This document shows, in pieces, positions 16,297 through 23,832 of a stretch of DNA of 64,000 nucleotides; within the stretch, counting starts at the first letter, position 1; each line of letters starts with the position of its first letter. Made by a program: the position numbers and the translations under genes. Source of the DNA: Inquilinus sp052113205 (GTDB taxonomy: Bacteria > Pseudomonadota > Alphaproteobacteria > DSM-16000 > Inquilinaceae); contig NZ_JBFRCU010000001.1 of NCBI RefSeq assembly GCF_052113205.1, positions 124,001-188,000 on the forward strand, in the 5' to 3' direction. Under the pieces are notes generated by a model. It saw only the letters and a list, made by a program, of their open reading frames with translations, did no database searches and was not told where the DNA came from.

Positions 16297-16324
16297 AACC
16301 GATCGGTTAAACAACCAGATGGTT
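16297..16324. promoter_or_regulatory. Tandem AACC-N4-GGTT palindromes, probable ArsR operator
   Basis: AACCgatcGGTT (16297-16308) and AACCagatGGTT (16313-16324) are two copies of the same palindrome with 16-bp centre spacing, 10-37 bp upstream of the ArsR start. The close spacing suggests cooperative binding of two dimers. Confidence 0.55.
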
Positions 16325-16375
16325 CAATACGGCCACTGACCTGGACCTGTCAAGACACCCGATGACGATCGCGGC

Positions 16376-16452
16376 TGCCCGGCCTCCGACACATCCCGGC
16401 GGATCCAGCCCTGGAAGGCGCGGAGGTTGATCTCCTTCTCGCCCAGCACGCC
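16376..16452. repeat. 77-bp direct repeat, left end of island (copy of Rieske gene 3' end)
   Basis: This is identical at 74 of 77 positions to 20438-20514, which is part of the coding 3' end of the TetR-Rieske fusion gene, in the same orientation. Similarity stops abruptly on both sides. The three mismatches all lie in the leftmost 20 bases. It looks like the distal attachment site left by site-specific insertion. Confidence 0.85.
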
Positions 16453-16556
16453 AGTGGGCTAGGCGAATCTGTAAGGAAACTACTTGCCCGTATTATTCGG
16501 ATTTTTCATTCAATAACCTACTAGATCAGGCTAGAAAGAAGAAAGATGGTCGTATA

Positions 16557-18983
16557 TTAAAGTGAGTCGTCGGTTTCCGGTACTTCCAGCGGCAACTCCA
16601 GTTGTTCTGCATCTAGCGAGGCTTGTAGTTCAATCCGATCCTTGCGCAACGTAACGTCAATTCGAATCCCCAGATCCTCGAAGATGATGGCCCTGGGCTT
16701 GTCCTCTTCCATAAATCCGAAGAAGGTAAACGGCAAAGCGTAGGTGTCACCGGACACCTGTTGACCGAGAACCTGGGTAAGAGCCTTCGCAGTGGGCTGC
16801 ATAGACTCACGATCGCGACCCAGGATCCCGGTCTTGAGAAGGATGAGGCCTTCATCGAAGCCGCCCGCCAGGGCCCGCTTTCGATCAGCTGCGTCGACTA
16901 CCTCATCCAGCTGAATGTTGTCTGCTTGTGCGAGGGAGCGAATAATTTCGAATAGATCAGCAAGTTCTCCACGCTTATCATCTATGGTTCGTGCGTTACG
17001 AACTTCAAGTGCCTCCTCAAGTAACTTGCTGATCAAGAATCCTTTCTTTAGGTTGTTGGGTATCTTTCGTGTGATCTCTGCTTCCTGTCGGTTGGCGATG
17101 CGGCCTGGGATGCGGTCTCTGACGATCTTGCCGAACATGACGCTACGCCGGACTCGAGTGTGGTCCTTCTCACCCGTGGCTATTACAGCGCATCCGAGGC
17201 GTCGCAGAGCGAAGTATGCGTGGGCAAGAGTGGAGCCCGCCAACATGACCGGTACAGATAGTTCGAGGGCAGCGTTTCCAACAGCGTCGATGAACTTCAT
17301 GTCGCGCATGAGTTCTTGATCCGTCGGCATAAGCTCAAGCGCGAGTTTTGAGCGTGGTGCCGGGAGGTTTCGGACCTTGTCTAGGTCGTCTCTATCGGCG
17401 ATCGTGATGGTCTTGTAATTACTACGATCAGAGTTGCGCTCCGTGTCGTGTGCTTCGGTCCAATACCAAGGCAGATTGAATGTCAGCCCCTTGTCGTCCA
17501 CACATCCGACAAACCACATGACGTGGCAAGCTTTCCCAAGCCGATCAGCGATGGCGCGCGTTCTTGTAGCGAGATCCAGGGCCTCCTTTCGGCCAATACT
17601 TAGGCTCCGACCAAGATCATTTCTGATTCTGACATATTCCCAATTACCACTCTCGTGAGCAAGAAGCATGTTCGACTTGTATTCGGTGTACTCGGTTGCC
17701 AACTCAGTCGGGACATGCACTTCCCAGATATCATATGGACAATACTGAAGTGCGTCGGGTAGGCCCCAGAGGCTGTGGATCTCAACAATGGGGCTCTGTG
17801 GATCCGCCCGGGCCCAAGCGGAAGCGCGAGCGGCAATGAAGCGGTGGACAACGAATGCAAGGTCTACAGGGCCTCCCTCCTCTTCCTGCATTTGGTCTCG
17901 GACCGCTAGGCACCGACGCGCTGCCTCATCGGGGGTTAGGCCCTCCGTTCGCCTCAGATTCAGCGCTTTCTCGTGGCCGCTGGTTCTGATGACAATTCCG
18001 TCGGGTCCGATCAGGGATCTGAAATCTTCCTCTAGATTCTGGAGGCCATCTGCATCGCCAGTGCGCGGCAGCTGCTCGAAAGGGACATAAAAGAGCGTTG
18101 GTCGATTCGCAGCATCTGGTTCCCACAACTCTTCGAGGACCCGAAGCTTATCCCATTGCTTCAAGGCGTCGCCCTCGGCGGCCCTTAAAAATCTGCCGTT
18201 GACGGAAGCGGGACGGTAAAAAGGTCCTATCCTTACGTTGAATGGATTCACGCCGGAGACGTCTTCATCCTCCTGGTCTACTTGAACGAGATAGACTTTG
18301 TCGTCACTGGTCTCAATCCATTCACAGTTGACCCTCTGCAACACTCCTCTCAGTAGGTCGTTGTTAAGCCAGGCAGCGATGGATCCAAAGAGCCGTTCCC
18401 TCTGCATGCCAGGCTTAATTTCGAGCGATCTGCGCGGATTTGCTGCCTCGTCTCTCTGCGCGTTGAGACGGACCCGCGACGTTAACCCGCCGTAATCGGA
18501 ACTGAGTTCCCAGTGATCGCGAGTCTTGGAAATGCGGAGGAGGTTGCCGAACTCCCCCTTACCCCGAGGGGTAAGGTAGCTTTGCATGACGATGCCGACA
18601 CGTCTCTTTGGCGCGGAGTCGAGAACCTGCCTTATGGCCGAGCATATGTCGCCAACAAAGTCCTCCGTATCGGCTCTGACTGGGACGCTCTCGTAACTGC
18701 CTCTGTCCCATATCATTTCGCCCACGATACTGGATCGGACGTAAATCACGCCTGTCATTGCAGCCAGATGGCGGAGCCGATCTATGGCTTCCCCGTCGAT
18801 CGCATTGAGATCGGCTTTGTTATCCTCGAAAACTCCAGCCGATACCAAAGCGAAAGGTGGCGTCCATAGCCTGGGTAATGTTGCCAGGGTTGCAGCCTTG
18901 GAGCCGAACTCCTGCCTTAGGGATTCGATTTCCGCCCATGAAAGCGGATCGGAGTCCCACGAAAAAATGATCTTCTCGATCAT
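16557..18983 (-). CDS. PEP-synthase-like (ATP-grasp) / MazG-like pyrophosphohydrolase fusion protein
   Basis: In this 808-aa protein, residues about 20-250 resemble the PEP/pyruvate-binding nucleotide lobe of PEP synthase (GSKAATLATL, GVIYVRSSIVGEMIWDRGS, VGIVMQSYL). A second, more diverged copy seems to lie at about 310-480 (IVIRTSGHEKALNLRRTEGL, FVVHRFIAARASAWARAD). Residues 619-715 match stand-alone MazG-like NTP pyrophosphohydrolases: KIVRDRIPGRI, then metal-ligand helices LLEEALEV (E656, E657) and GELADLFEII (E673, D676), then ALAGGFDEGLIL. The last 90 residues are unassigned. The swivelling phosphohistidine and PEP-binding domains of a true PEP synthase are missing. It overlaps the membrane-protein gene by 4 bp. 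A nucleotide-depleting or nucleotide-sensing effector is plausible, not shown. Confidence 0.6.
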   Translation of the reverse strand: MIEKIIFSWDSDPLSWAEIESLRQEFGSKAATLATLPRLWTPPFALVSAGVFEDNKADLNAIDGEAIDRLRHLAAMTGVIYVRSSIVGEMIWDRGSYESVPVRADTEDFVGDICSAIRQVLDSAPKRRVGIVMQSYLTPRGKGEFGNLLRISKTRDHWELSSDYGGLTSRVRLNAQRDEAANPRRSLEIKPGMQRERLFGSIAAWLNNDLLRGVLQRVNCEWIETSDDKVYLVQVDQEDEDVSGVNPFNVRIGPFYRPASVNGRFLRAAEGDALKQWDKLRVLEELWEPDAANRPTLFYVPFEQLPRTGDADGLQNLEEDFRSLIGPDGIVIRTSGHEKALNLRRTEGLTPDEAARRCLAVRDQMQEEEGGPVDLAFVVHRFIAARASAWARADPQSPIVEIHSLWGLPDALQYCPYDIWEVHVPTELATEYTEYKSNMLLAHESGNWEYVRIRNDLGRSLSIGRKEALDLATRTRAIADRLGKACHVMWFVGCVDDKGLTFNLPWYWTEAHDTERNSDRSNYKTITIADRDDLDKVRNLPAPRSKLALELMPTDQELMRDMKFIDAVGNAALELSVPVMLAGSTLAHAYFALRRLGCAVIATGEKDHTRVRRSVMFGKIVRDRIPGRIANRQEAEITRKIPNNLKKGFLISKLLEEALEVRNARTIDDKRGELADLFEIIRSLAQADNIQLDEVVDAADRKRALAGGFDEGLILLKTGILGRDRESMQPTAKALTQVLGQQVSGDTYALPFTFFGFMEEDKPRAIIFEDLGIRIDVTLRKDRIELQASLDAEQLELPLEVPETDDSL

Positions 18984-19648
18984 TTCTTTTCCAGAGTGCC
19001 GAACACCGCATTGGCAATGTTCGAGAGTAGCCCGCTCACCCCATCGGAAAAATAGCCGATCATAAACGCCAGAGCCGCGGTTGCTGCCCCCGACCGTGGC
19101 GAAGCGGAGGCCTGACTTCCGAGCAATCCTCCATCCAACAACGTCAGAACAACGCAGGCGTAGATGCCTCCAATAAACGGAACGAAGAGTCTCCAGTACC
19201 GCCGGTCAAGATGCCATTTGGATTTGGCTACAGAATGCACGAGCCATTTTATCGAGAACGTCGTTCCTCCCAAACTGCCGACGAAGTAGGTCGCGACCAG
19301 TTGGAATACGATGTTCATCCGAGGCATTTCGACAGCTCGGATAGGATCACTATCCGAAATGAGAAACGATAGGGGAATTTGCCACGAATGGCCCGAGAGG
19401 CTCAGGAAAAGGCCGCTCAGAAACGTGACTACGGCTAGAATAGCCGAAAGGATCAGTGCTTCCTGATTGATGCATCGTCTTGCCTCGGCGGGGTACTTGG
19501 TCTTCCAATCACCGGGAAGGCGGCCATCGGTATACTCGGCCTTTGCGGCGCCGGGTTGCGCGAACTCGGGTGACGGCAACGAAGCAGTCGGTAAGGGGAC
19601 GACATCGGCCGCCGTCGAAGAGTCAGGCGTGTCTTTGGCGCTTGTCAC
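18980..19648 (-). CDS. Four-helix membrane protein of the island operon
   Basis: This 222-aa protein of no recognised family has about 60 polar N-terminal residues and then likely membrane segments near residues 65-88 (ILSAILAVVTFLSGLFLSL), 112-135, 155-177 and 188-215. The C-terminal motif GYFSDGVSGLLSNIANAVFG is conserved-looking. The start is GTG 19646-19648, 8 nt after the stop of the HIT-like gene. Its stop overlaps the start of the 808-aa gene (ATGA). Small multi-helix proteins paired with a nucleotide enzyme often act as membrane effectors or anchors in defence operons; this is analogy only. Confidence 0.6.
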   Translation of the reverse strand: MTSAKDTPDSSTAADVVPLPTASLPSPEFAQPGAAKAEYTDGRLPGDWKTKYPAEARRCINQEALILSAILAVVTFLSGLFLSLSGHSWQIPLSFLISDSDPIRAVEMPRMNIVFQLVATYFVGSLGGTTFSIKWLVHSVAKSKWHLDRRYWRLFVPFIGGIYACVVLTLLDGGLLGSQASASPRSGAATAALAFMIGYFSDGVSGLLSNIANAVFGTLEKK

Positions 19649-19656
19649 AGGTAGCC

Positions 19657-20328
19657 TTATGTTCGGACAGGGGCCAGGGCGTTGATGGTTCGGCAGACGT
19701 TGTCCGTATGGGGATGGGTTCTATAGTTCCATGCATCCGGCTTGCCCACGAGCGTCGCTATCTGGCGACGCAAGAACTGCGAACCGACATGATCAACATT
19801 GTGGGTGACATAAGCGGTGTCGCCCGAGCAAAGAACGAGATAAGAGCTTGATACCTCGACAGCCAAATATGCCTCGCTTGGGACGGTGAGCTTCCAGGCT
19901 AGGCTGCCTGCTTTCGAAGCTGCCGATGCCAACTCATCCACACCGAACGGCGGGTCGATCAGGATGTGCAAATGTGCATGGTCGACACCACATCCGACTT
20001 GCGAGCCTTCTTGGGATGGCCCGTGCTCGAACCAGATGGCGCGCGCCGGAGATATGTCGTAGTGCGACAAAATCTGGCTGACAATATCGGCTGCGCTTCC
20101 GTGTCCTCTCTGCTGGTCTAAAGACGCGAAATTGAGCACTGCCGCCCGCGGGATCACGAGCAGCCAAAGCGGCAGGATGGAGCCAAGTGTCGGCGTGACG
20201 ACGAAATCGTCGTTTGTCAGCAGTATTTCGTCGAATACGGAGCGAGATGCCAATCGGTCCGTGGGATCGGCCGAAAGAATGCCAGAAAACCTGTGTGGAA
20301 CATGACTTCCGGGCGAGTGCTGAAACAT
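19657..20328 (-). CDS. HIT (histidine triad)-like nucleotide hydrolase/transferase
   Basis: This 223-aa protein contains the triad VDHAHLHILI (H117, H119, H121) preceded by WFEHGPSQEG (about 100-108) and an N-terminal strand DFVVTPTLGSILPLWLLVIP, all matching HIT-superfamily nucleotide-binding proteins (AMP-lysine hydrolases, Ap4A hydrolases/phosphorylases). It is longer than typical HIT proteins (about 110-150 aa), and residues 140-223 form an unassigned extension. GGAGG is 5 bp before the ATG. It is the first gene of the island operon and lies behind a 16-bp palindrome. It may process a nucleotide made or removed by the MazG-like partner. Confidence 0.65.
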   Translation of the reverse strand: MFQHSPGSHVPHRFSGILSADPTDRLASRSVFDEILLTNDDFVVTPTLGSILPLWLLVIPRAAVLNFASLDQQRGHGSAADIVSQILSHYDISPARAIWFEHGPSQEGSQVGCGVDHAHLHILIDPPFGVDELASAASKAGSLAWKLTVPSEAYLAVEVSSSYLVLCSGDTAYVTHNVDHVGSQFLRRQIATLVGKPDAWNYRTHPHTDNVCRTINALAPVRT

Positions 20329-20383
20329 GCCATCCTCCGAACTGGGCAGCCAAAGCCCAATTGCGTTCTGAAGCTACATCGGT

Positions 20384-20399
20384 TCGCGTTATAACGCGA
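20384..20399. promoter_or_regulatory. Perfect 16-bp palindrome upstream of island operon
   Basis: TCGCGTTATAACGCGA is fully self-complementary and lies 56-71 bp upstream of the HIT-like start, inside the island boundary. It contains a TATAA core and could be an operator overlapping the promoter. No regulator gene is present in the island. Confidence 0.45.
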
Positions 20400-20421
20400 G
20401 CACGCCACGGGCTCCGTGCCG

Positions 20422-22206
20422 CTATCCAGCCCTTCCCTGCCCGGCCTCCGGCACGTCGCGGCGGATCCAGCCCTGGAAGGCGCGGAGGTTGATCTCCTTC
20501 TCGCCCAGCACGCCGCTGCCATAGGCCGAGCCGGAGAGGCCCTGCTGGACCGAACGGAGCAGCGCCGCATCCTCGTCATGCACCCGGTTGTTCACCCGCA
20601 GGTTCAGCCGCCGGGTCAGCTGCATGGCGCGGCGGTCGTCCGGCCGGGCATAGGCGCGCCAGCGCAGGATCGACCGGCCGGGGCCTGCGGGTAGGATGTG
20701 GAAATAATCCAGCATGTCCGGATACAGCTCCAGCGACACCGCCGGGTACAGGAACAGATAGGTCCAGCGCCGCTTCAGCGCCTCGGGCAGATGCGGCACG
20801 TCCGGCAGCAGCCGGGCATAGGCCCGGGTCGACCAGCCGCCGTCGGGATCGCGGCGCAGCGCGTGGCTCAGGCGGATGGTGCGGCTGGCGTCGTCCGGCT
20901 CGCGGTCATAGGCGCCGGACATCAGCCCGAACAGGCCGGGATGGCCGGTCGGGAAGTGGTAGTCCTCGAGGTAGTTGTCCCAGACAGTCTTCCAGTCGGC
21001 ATCGATCTCGCCGATCCAATAGTCGGTGATCGGCACCATCTCCTCGATCCGGTGCGCCGCCAGCTCTGCCGCATAGGGGGCGTAGCGCTCGGCCACCGAC
21101 GGGCCGCCGCTTTCGAAGCGCAGGAAGACGAAGCCGGCGAACACCTCGCAATCCAGCGGCAGCAGGCCGAGGCCCGCGGTGTCGATCTCCGGGAAGGTCT
21201 TGGCCGCCGCCACCGCGCGCAGCCGCCCGTCCCAGGCGTAGCACCAGGCGTGGTAGGGGCAGCGGATCAGCCCGCTGCAATGGCCGTCGCGGCCCTGCAG
21301 CACGGCATGGGCGCGGTGCCGGCAGACATTGTGGAAGGCGCGCACCCCGCCGTCTTCGCCGCGGATGACGAAGGCGCGCTCGCCCAGCGCCTCGAAGGTG
21401 ACGTAGTCGCCGGGGGCCGGCAGCTCCGAGACATGCGCCACCAGCTGCCAGGCCGGGCGGTGGATGCGCGCGACCTCGGCCGCGTGGATGCCGGGATCGG
21501 CATAGGTCCAACCGGGCAGGGTCGGCGGCAGGGCAGGGGCGTCGGGCTCGGCCTCCGCCACCAGGCGCAGCCGGGCCGGGGTGGCGAACGCCGCCGGGTA
21601 CAGGTTGGCCAGATAACGGCGGCAGGTGTCGACCGCGTCGTCCCAGTCGAAGGCCTCGCGCTGCACCAGCGCCTCCTGCGACAGCGCATCGACCAGCCCG
21701 CACAGGCCCAGCGCAGCGGCGCGCAGCTCGATCCGGGCGCCGGCGCGCTCGGCCAGCTCGGCCATCAGCGCGTGCACCGCCTCGTAGAAGGCGCGGTCGG
21801 AGGCGCCGACCAGCGCCATGTAGTCGTCGCGGGCCCGGCTCTCGCCCCAGAAGGCGTACCAGACCGCCAGCCGCTCCAGGCTCGCCACCTGCGGGTCGAA
21901 GCTGGCGCGGACCAGCGCCATCAGCGCCTGCTCCGGCGCCCGGCCGGCGGCGGCCACCGCGCTCTCGCACAGGCTGCGATAGGCCTCGGCCATGCGGGCC
22001 AGCGTGGCCTGCAGCAGGTCCTGCTTCGACTTGAAGTGGAAATTGACCATGCCGGCGGTCAGCCCGGCCAGGCTGGCCACCTTGCTCAGCGTGACGTTCG
22101 ACAGGCCGTGTTCGGCGATCGCGGTGATCGCCGCATCGATCAGCTGTTCGCGCCGGGCATCCTGCGGCAGCCGCGCCCGCACCCGGATCTCCATGCCGTC
22201 GTCCAT
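20422..22206 (-). CDS. TetR(BetI-like)-Rieske oxygenase fusion protein
   Basis: This is a 594-aa single continuous frame. Residues about 18-66 form a TetR helix-turn-helix (GLTAGMVNFHFKSKQDLL), and the BetI-like ligand domain runs to about 205. From about 222 (LPGWTYADPGIHAAEV) a complete Rieske oxygenase alpha subunit follows: Rieske ligands C295, H297, C316, H319 (CRHRAH..CPYHAW), then the mononuclear-iron segment DNYLEDYHFPTGH with H417 and H422. Sequence style is closest to GbcA/carnitine-type N-demethylating oxygenases. GGGAGGT precedes the ATG. The two halves are normally separate neighbours, so fusion of sensor and enzyme is unusual. Its reductase is not encoded here. The last 77-bp part of the gene is the island attachment repeat. 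Confidence 0.75.
   Translation of the reverse strand: MDDGMEIRVRARLPQDARREQLIDAAITAIAEHGLSNVTLSKVASLAGLTAGMVNFHFKSKQDLLQATLARMAEAYRSLCESAVAAAGRAPEQALMALVRASFDPQVASLERLAVWYAFWGESRARDDYMALVGASDRAFYEAVHALMAELAERAGARIELRAAALGLCGLVDALSQEALVQREAFDWDDAVDTCRRYLANLYPAAFATPARLRLVAEAEPDAPALPPTLPGWTYADPGIHAAEVARIHRPAWQLVAHVSELPAPGDYVTFEALGERAFVIRGEDGGVRAFHNVCRHRAHAVLQGRDGHCSGLIRCPYHAWCYAWDGRLRAVAAAKTFPEIDTAGLGLLPLDCEVFAGFVFLRFESGGPSVAERYAPYAAELAAHRIEEMVPITDYWIGEIDADWKTVWDNYLEDYHFPTGHPGLFGLMSGAYDREPDDASRTIRLSHALRRDPDGGWSTRAYARLLPDVPHLPEALKRRWTYLFLYPAVSLELYPDMLDYFHILPAGPGRSILRWRAYARPDDRRAMQLTRRLNLRVNNRVHDEDAALLRSVQQGLSGSAYGSGVLGEKEINLRAFQGWIRRDVPEAGQGRAG
20438..20514. repeat. 77-bp direct repeat, right end of island (within Rieske gene)
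   Basis: This is the coding copy of the repeat at 16376-16452, and it encodes the C-terminal region of the fusion protein up to five codons before the stop. The gene reads through intact, as expected when an element inserts at a 3' end and restores the reading frame. Confidence 0.85.
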
Positions 22207-22225
22207 GCCAACCTCCCGATCGGCT

Positions 22226-22264
22226 GTTCGATCCTTATTGAATGGTCATTTTATGGAATCGAAC
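22226..22264. promoter_or_regulatory. Putative operator upstream of TetR-Rieske fusion
   Basis: The arms GTTCGATCC (22226-22234) and GGAATCGAAC (22255-22264) are inverted with one inserted base. They enclose TTGAATGGTCATTTTA, which resembles the TTGAATGAACGTTCAA operator at 7563-7578. The site begins 20 bp before the ATG and could mediate autoregulation by the TetR half. Confidence 0.45.
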
Positions 22265-22303
22265 GGCTGTTTGGCAAGGGCGATGCTCTTCTCCCTCCCC
22301 TAT

Positions 22304-22377
22304 CGTCATTCCCGCGAAAGCGGGAATCTCTTTCCGATCAATGCGTTGCGAGATCCCCGCTTTCGCGGGGATGACGG
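22304..22377. repeat. Palindromic repeat, family B, copy 2
   Basis: GTCATTCCCGCGAAAGCGGG at the left and CCCCGCTTTCGCGGGGATGA at the right form two linked hairpins. It lies between the 8-oxoguanine deaminase stop and the fusion-gene promoter. Confidence 0.85.
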
Positions 22378-22398
22378 AATGGAGTGAAGGGAGGCTCC

Positions 22399-23736
22399 TC
22401 AGCCCGCCTGTATCCGTGCCGCGAGGGCCTGGTGGCTGCTTATCAGCCGGGGCAGGTCCAGGCCGGGGATCGCGCCATGCTCCACCCGCCACACGCCGCC
22501 GACCATGACGAAATCGGCTCGGTGGGCGCCGCACAGCACCAGGGCGGCCAACGGGTCGCCATGGCCGGCGAAGCGCAGCTCGTCCAGCGCGAACAGGGCC
22601 AGGTCGGCCTGCTTGCCCGGCGCGATCACGCCGAGATCCGGCCGGCCGAGGCAGGCGGCGGAACCTGCGGTGGCCCAGCGCAGCGCGTCGTGGTGGCTGA
22701 TCGCGGTGACGCCGTAATGCAGCCGCTGCAGCAGGAAGGCGGCGCGCACCTCCTGCATCAGGTTCGACCCGTCATTGGAGGCGGAGCCGTCGACGCCGAG
22801 GCCGACCTTCATCCCCGCCTGCTCCATGCCGTGCACCGGGCAGTGGCCGGAGGCCAGAATCTGGTTCGAACAGGGGCAATGCGTCACCGCCGTTCCGGCC
22901 CGGGCCATGCGGCCGATTTCCGCCGGGTTGAAATGGACGCCATGCGCCAGCCAGGTGCGCGGGCCCAGCCAGCCGCATTCCTCGAGGTAGTCGAGCGGCC
23001 GGCCGCCGAATTTCTCGACGCAGAAGCGGTTCTCGTCCTCGGTCTCGGCCAGATGGGTGTGCAGCCGGACATCGAGCCGATCGGCCAGCTCCGCCGTGCG
23101 CCGCATCAGCGACCCGGTGACCGAGAAGGGCGAGCAGGGGGCCAGCGCGATCTGCACCATGGCGCCGTCGCCGGGCTGGTGATGCGCCGCGACCAGCCGC
23201 TCGCTGTCGGCCAGGATCGCATCCTCGTCCTGCACCACGCTGTCCGGCGGCAGGCCGCCGTCGCGCACCGACAGGTTCATCGATCCGCGGGTCAGCACGG
23301 CGCGGACGCCCAGCGACTTGGCCACCTCGACCTCGATGTCGATGGCGTGCTCCAGCCCGTCCGGGAAGACGTAGTGGTGGTCCGAGGTGGTGGTGCAGCC
23401 GGACAGCAGCAGCTCGGCCATCGCCACGGTGACGGCGCTGCGCAGCGCCTCCGGGTCCAGCCGGGCCCAGACCGGGTACAGCGCCTGCAGCCAGGGGAAC
23501 AGCTCGCGGTCCAGCGCCGCCGGCACGGCGCGGGTCAGGGTCTGGTAGAAATGGTGATGGGTGTTGATCAGCCCGGGCAGCACGACATGGCTGCCGGCGT
23601 CGAACACGTCGTCCACCGGCGCCGCCGGCTCCCGTCCCGCCGGCACCAGCTCGGCGATCCGCCCATCCTCGACCACCACGCCGCGCTCGGCACCGTCCGC
23701 CAGGATCGCCAGCGGGTCCTTGATCCACAGCCGCAT
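22399..23736 (-). CDS. 8-oxoguanine deaminase-like amidohydrolase
   Basis: This 445-aa metal-dependent amidohydrolase of the AtzB/TrzN group has zinc ligands in LINTHHHFYQTL (about residue 58), VRLHTHLAETEDEN (about 220) and LAHGVHFN. It also has HCPCSNQILASG and GVDGSASNDGSN (about 315-325). The start MRLWIKDPLAIL and VVVEDGRIAELV match proteins annotated as 8-oxoguanine deaminase, which yields urate from 8-oxoguanine. The purine-degradation neighbours support this. A hydroxyatrazine hydrolase cannot be excluded by sequence alone. Confidence 0.8.
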   Translation of the reverse strand: MRLWIKDPLAILADGAERGVVVEDGRIAELVPAGREPAAPVDDVFDAGSHVVLPGLINTHHHFYQTLTRAVPAALDRELFPWLQALYPVWARLDPEALRSAVTVAMAELLLSGCTTTSDHHYVFPDGLEHAIDIEVEVAKSLGVRAVLTRGSMNLSVRDGGLPPDSVVQDEDAILADSERLVAAHHQPGDGAMVQIALAPCSPFSVTGSLMRRTAELADRLDVRLHTHLAETEDENRFCVEKFGGRPLDYLEECGWLGPRTWLAHGVHFNPAEIGRMARAGTAVTHCPCSNQILASGHCPVHGMEQAGMKVGLGVDGSASNDGSNLMQEVRAAFLLQRLHYGVTAISHHDALRWATAGSAACLGRPDLGVIAPGKQADLALFALDELRFAGHGDPLAALVLCGAHRADFVMVGGVWRVEHGAIPGLDLPRLISSHQALAARIQAG

Positions 23737-23832
23737 CGCATGCCTCCCGTTCCCGTTATCCGGAGCGTAGCACCGGATGAGGGGGACAGGAGGGGTTGTG
23801 CGATTTGAAAGTGCTTCAACCTGGCGATGGCA

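Larger units (their letters stand above)
16453..20437. mobile_element. About 4-kb genomic island bounded by 77-bp direct repeats
   Basis: The segment between the two direct repeats is visibly richer in A/T than its neighbours, with third codon positions far less GC-biased. It carries one three-gene operon on the minus strand (HIT-like, membrane protein, PEP-synthase/MazG-like fusion). Its position directly after the 3' end of a gene whose terminal 77 bp is duplicated is the usual signature of integrase-mediated insertion. No integrase, transposase or relaxase is inside, so it was mobilised in trans or has lost its recombinase. Confidence 0.7.

Noticed and set aside
16288..16314. TTG start at 16314 for the ArsR gene
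   Set aside because: It would place both operator palindromes inside or at the edge of the coding region. The GTG at 16285-16287 matches the family N terminus.
16376..16452. Pseudogene of a second Rieske oxygenase
   Set aside because: Only 77 bp match and similarity ends sharply on both sides in the same orientation as the intact copy. An attachment-site duplication explains this better than decay of a full gene, though decay is not formally excluded.
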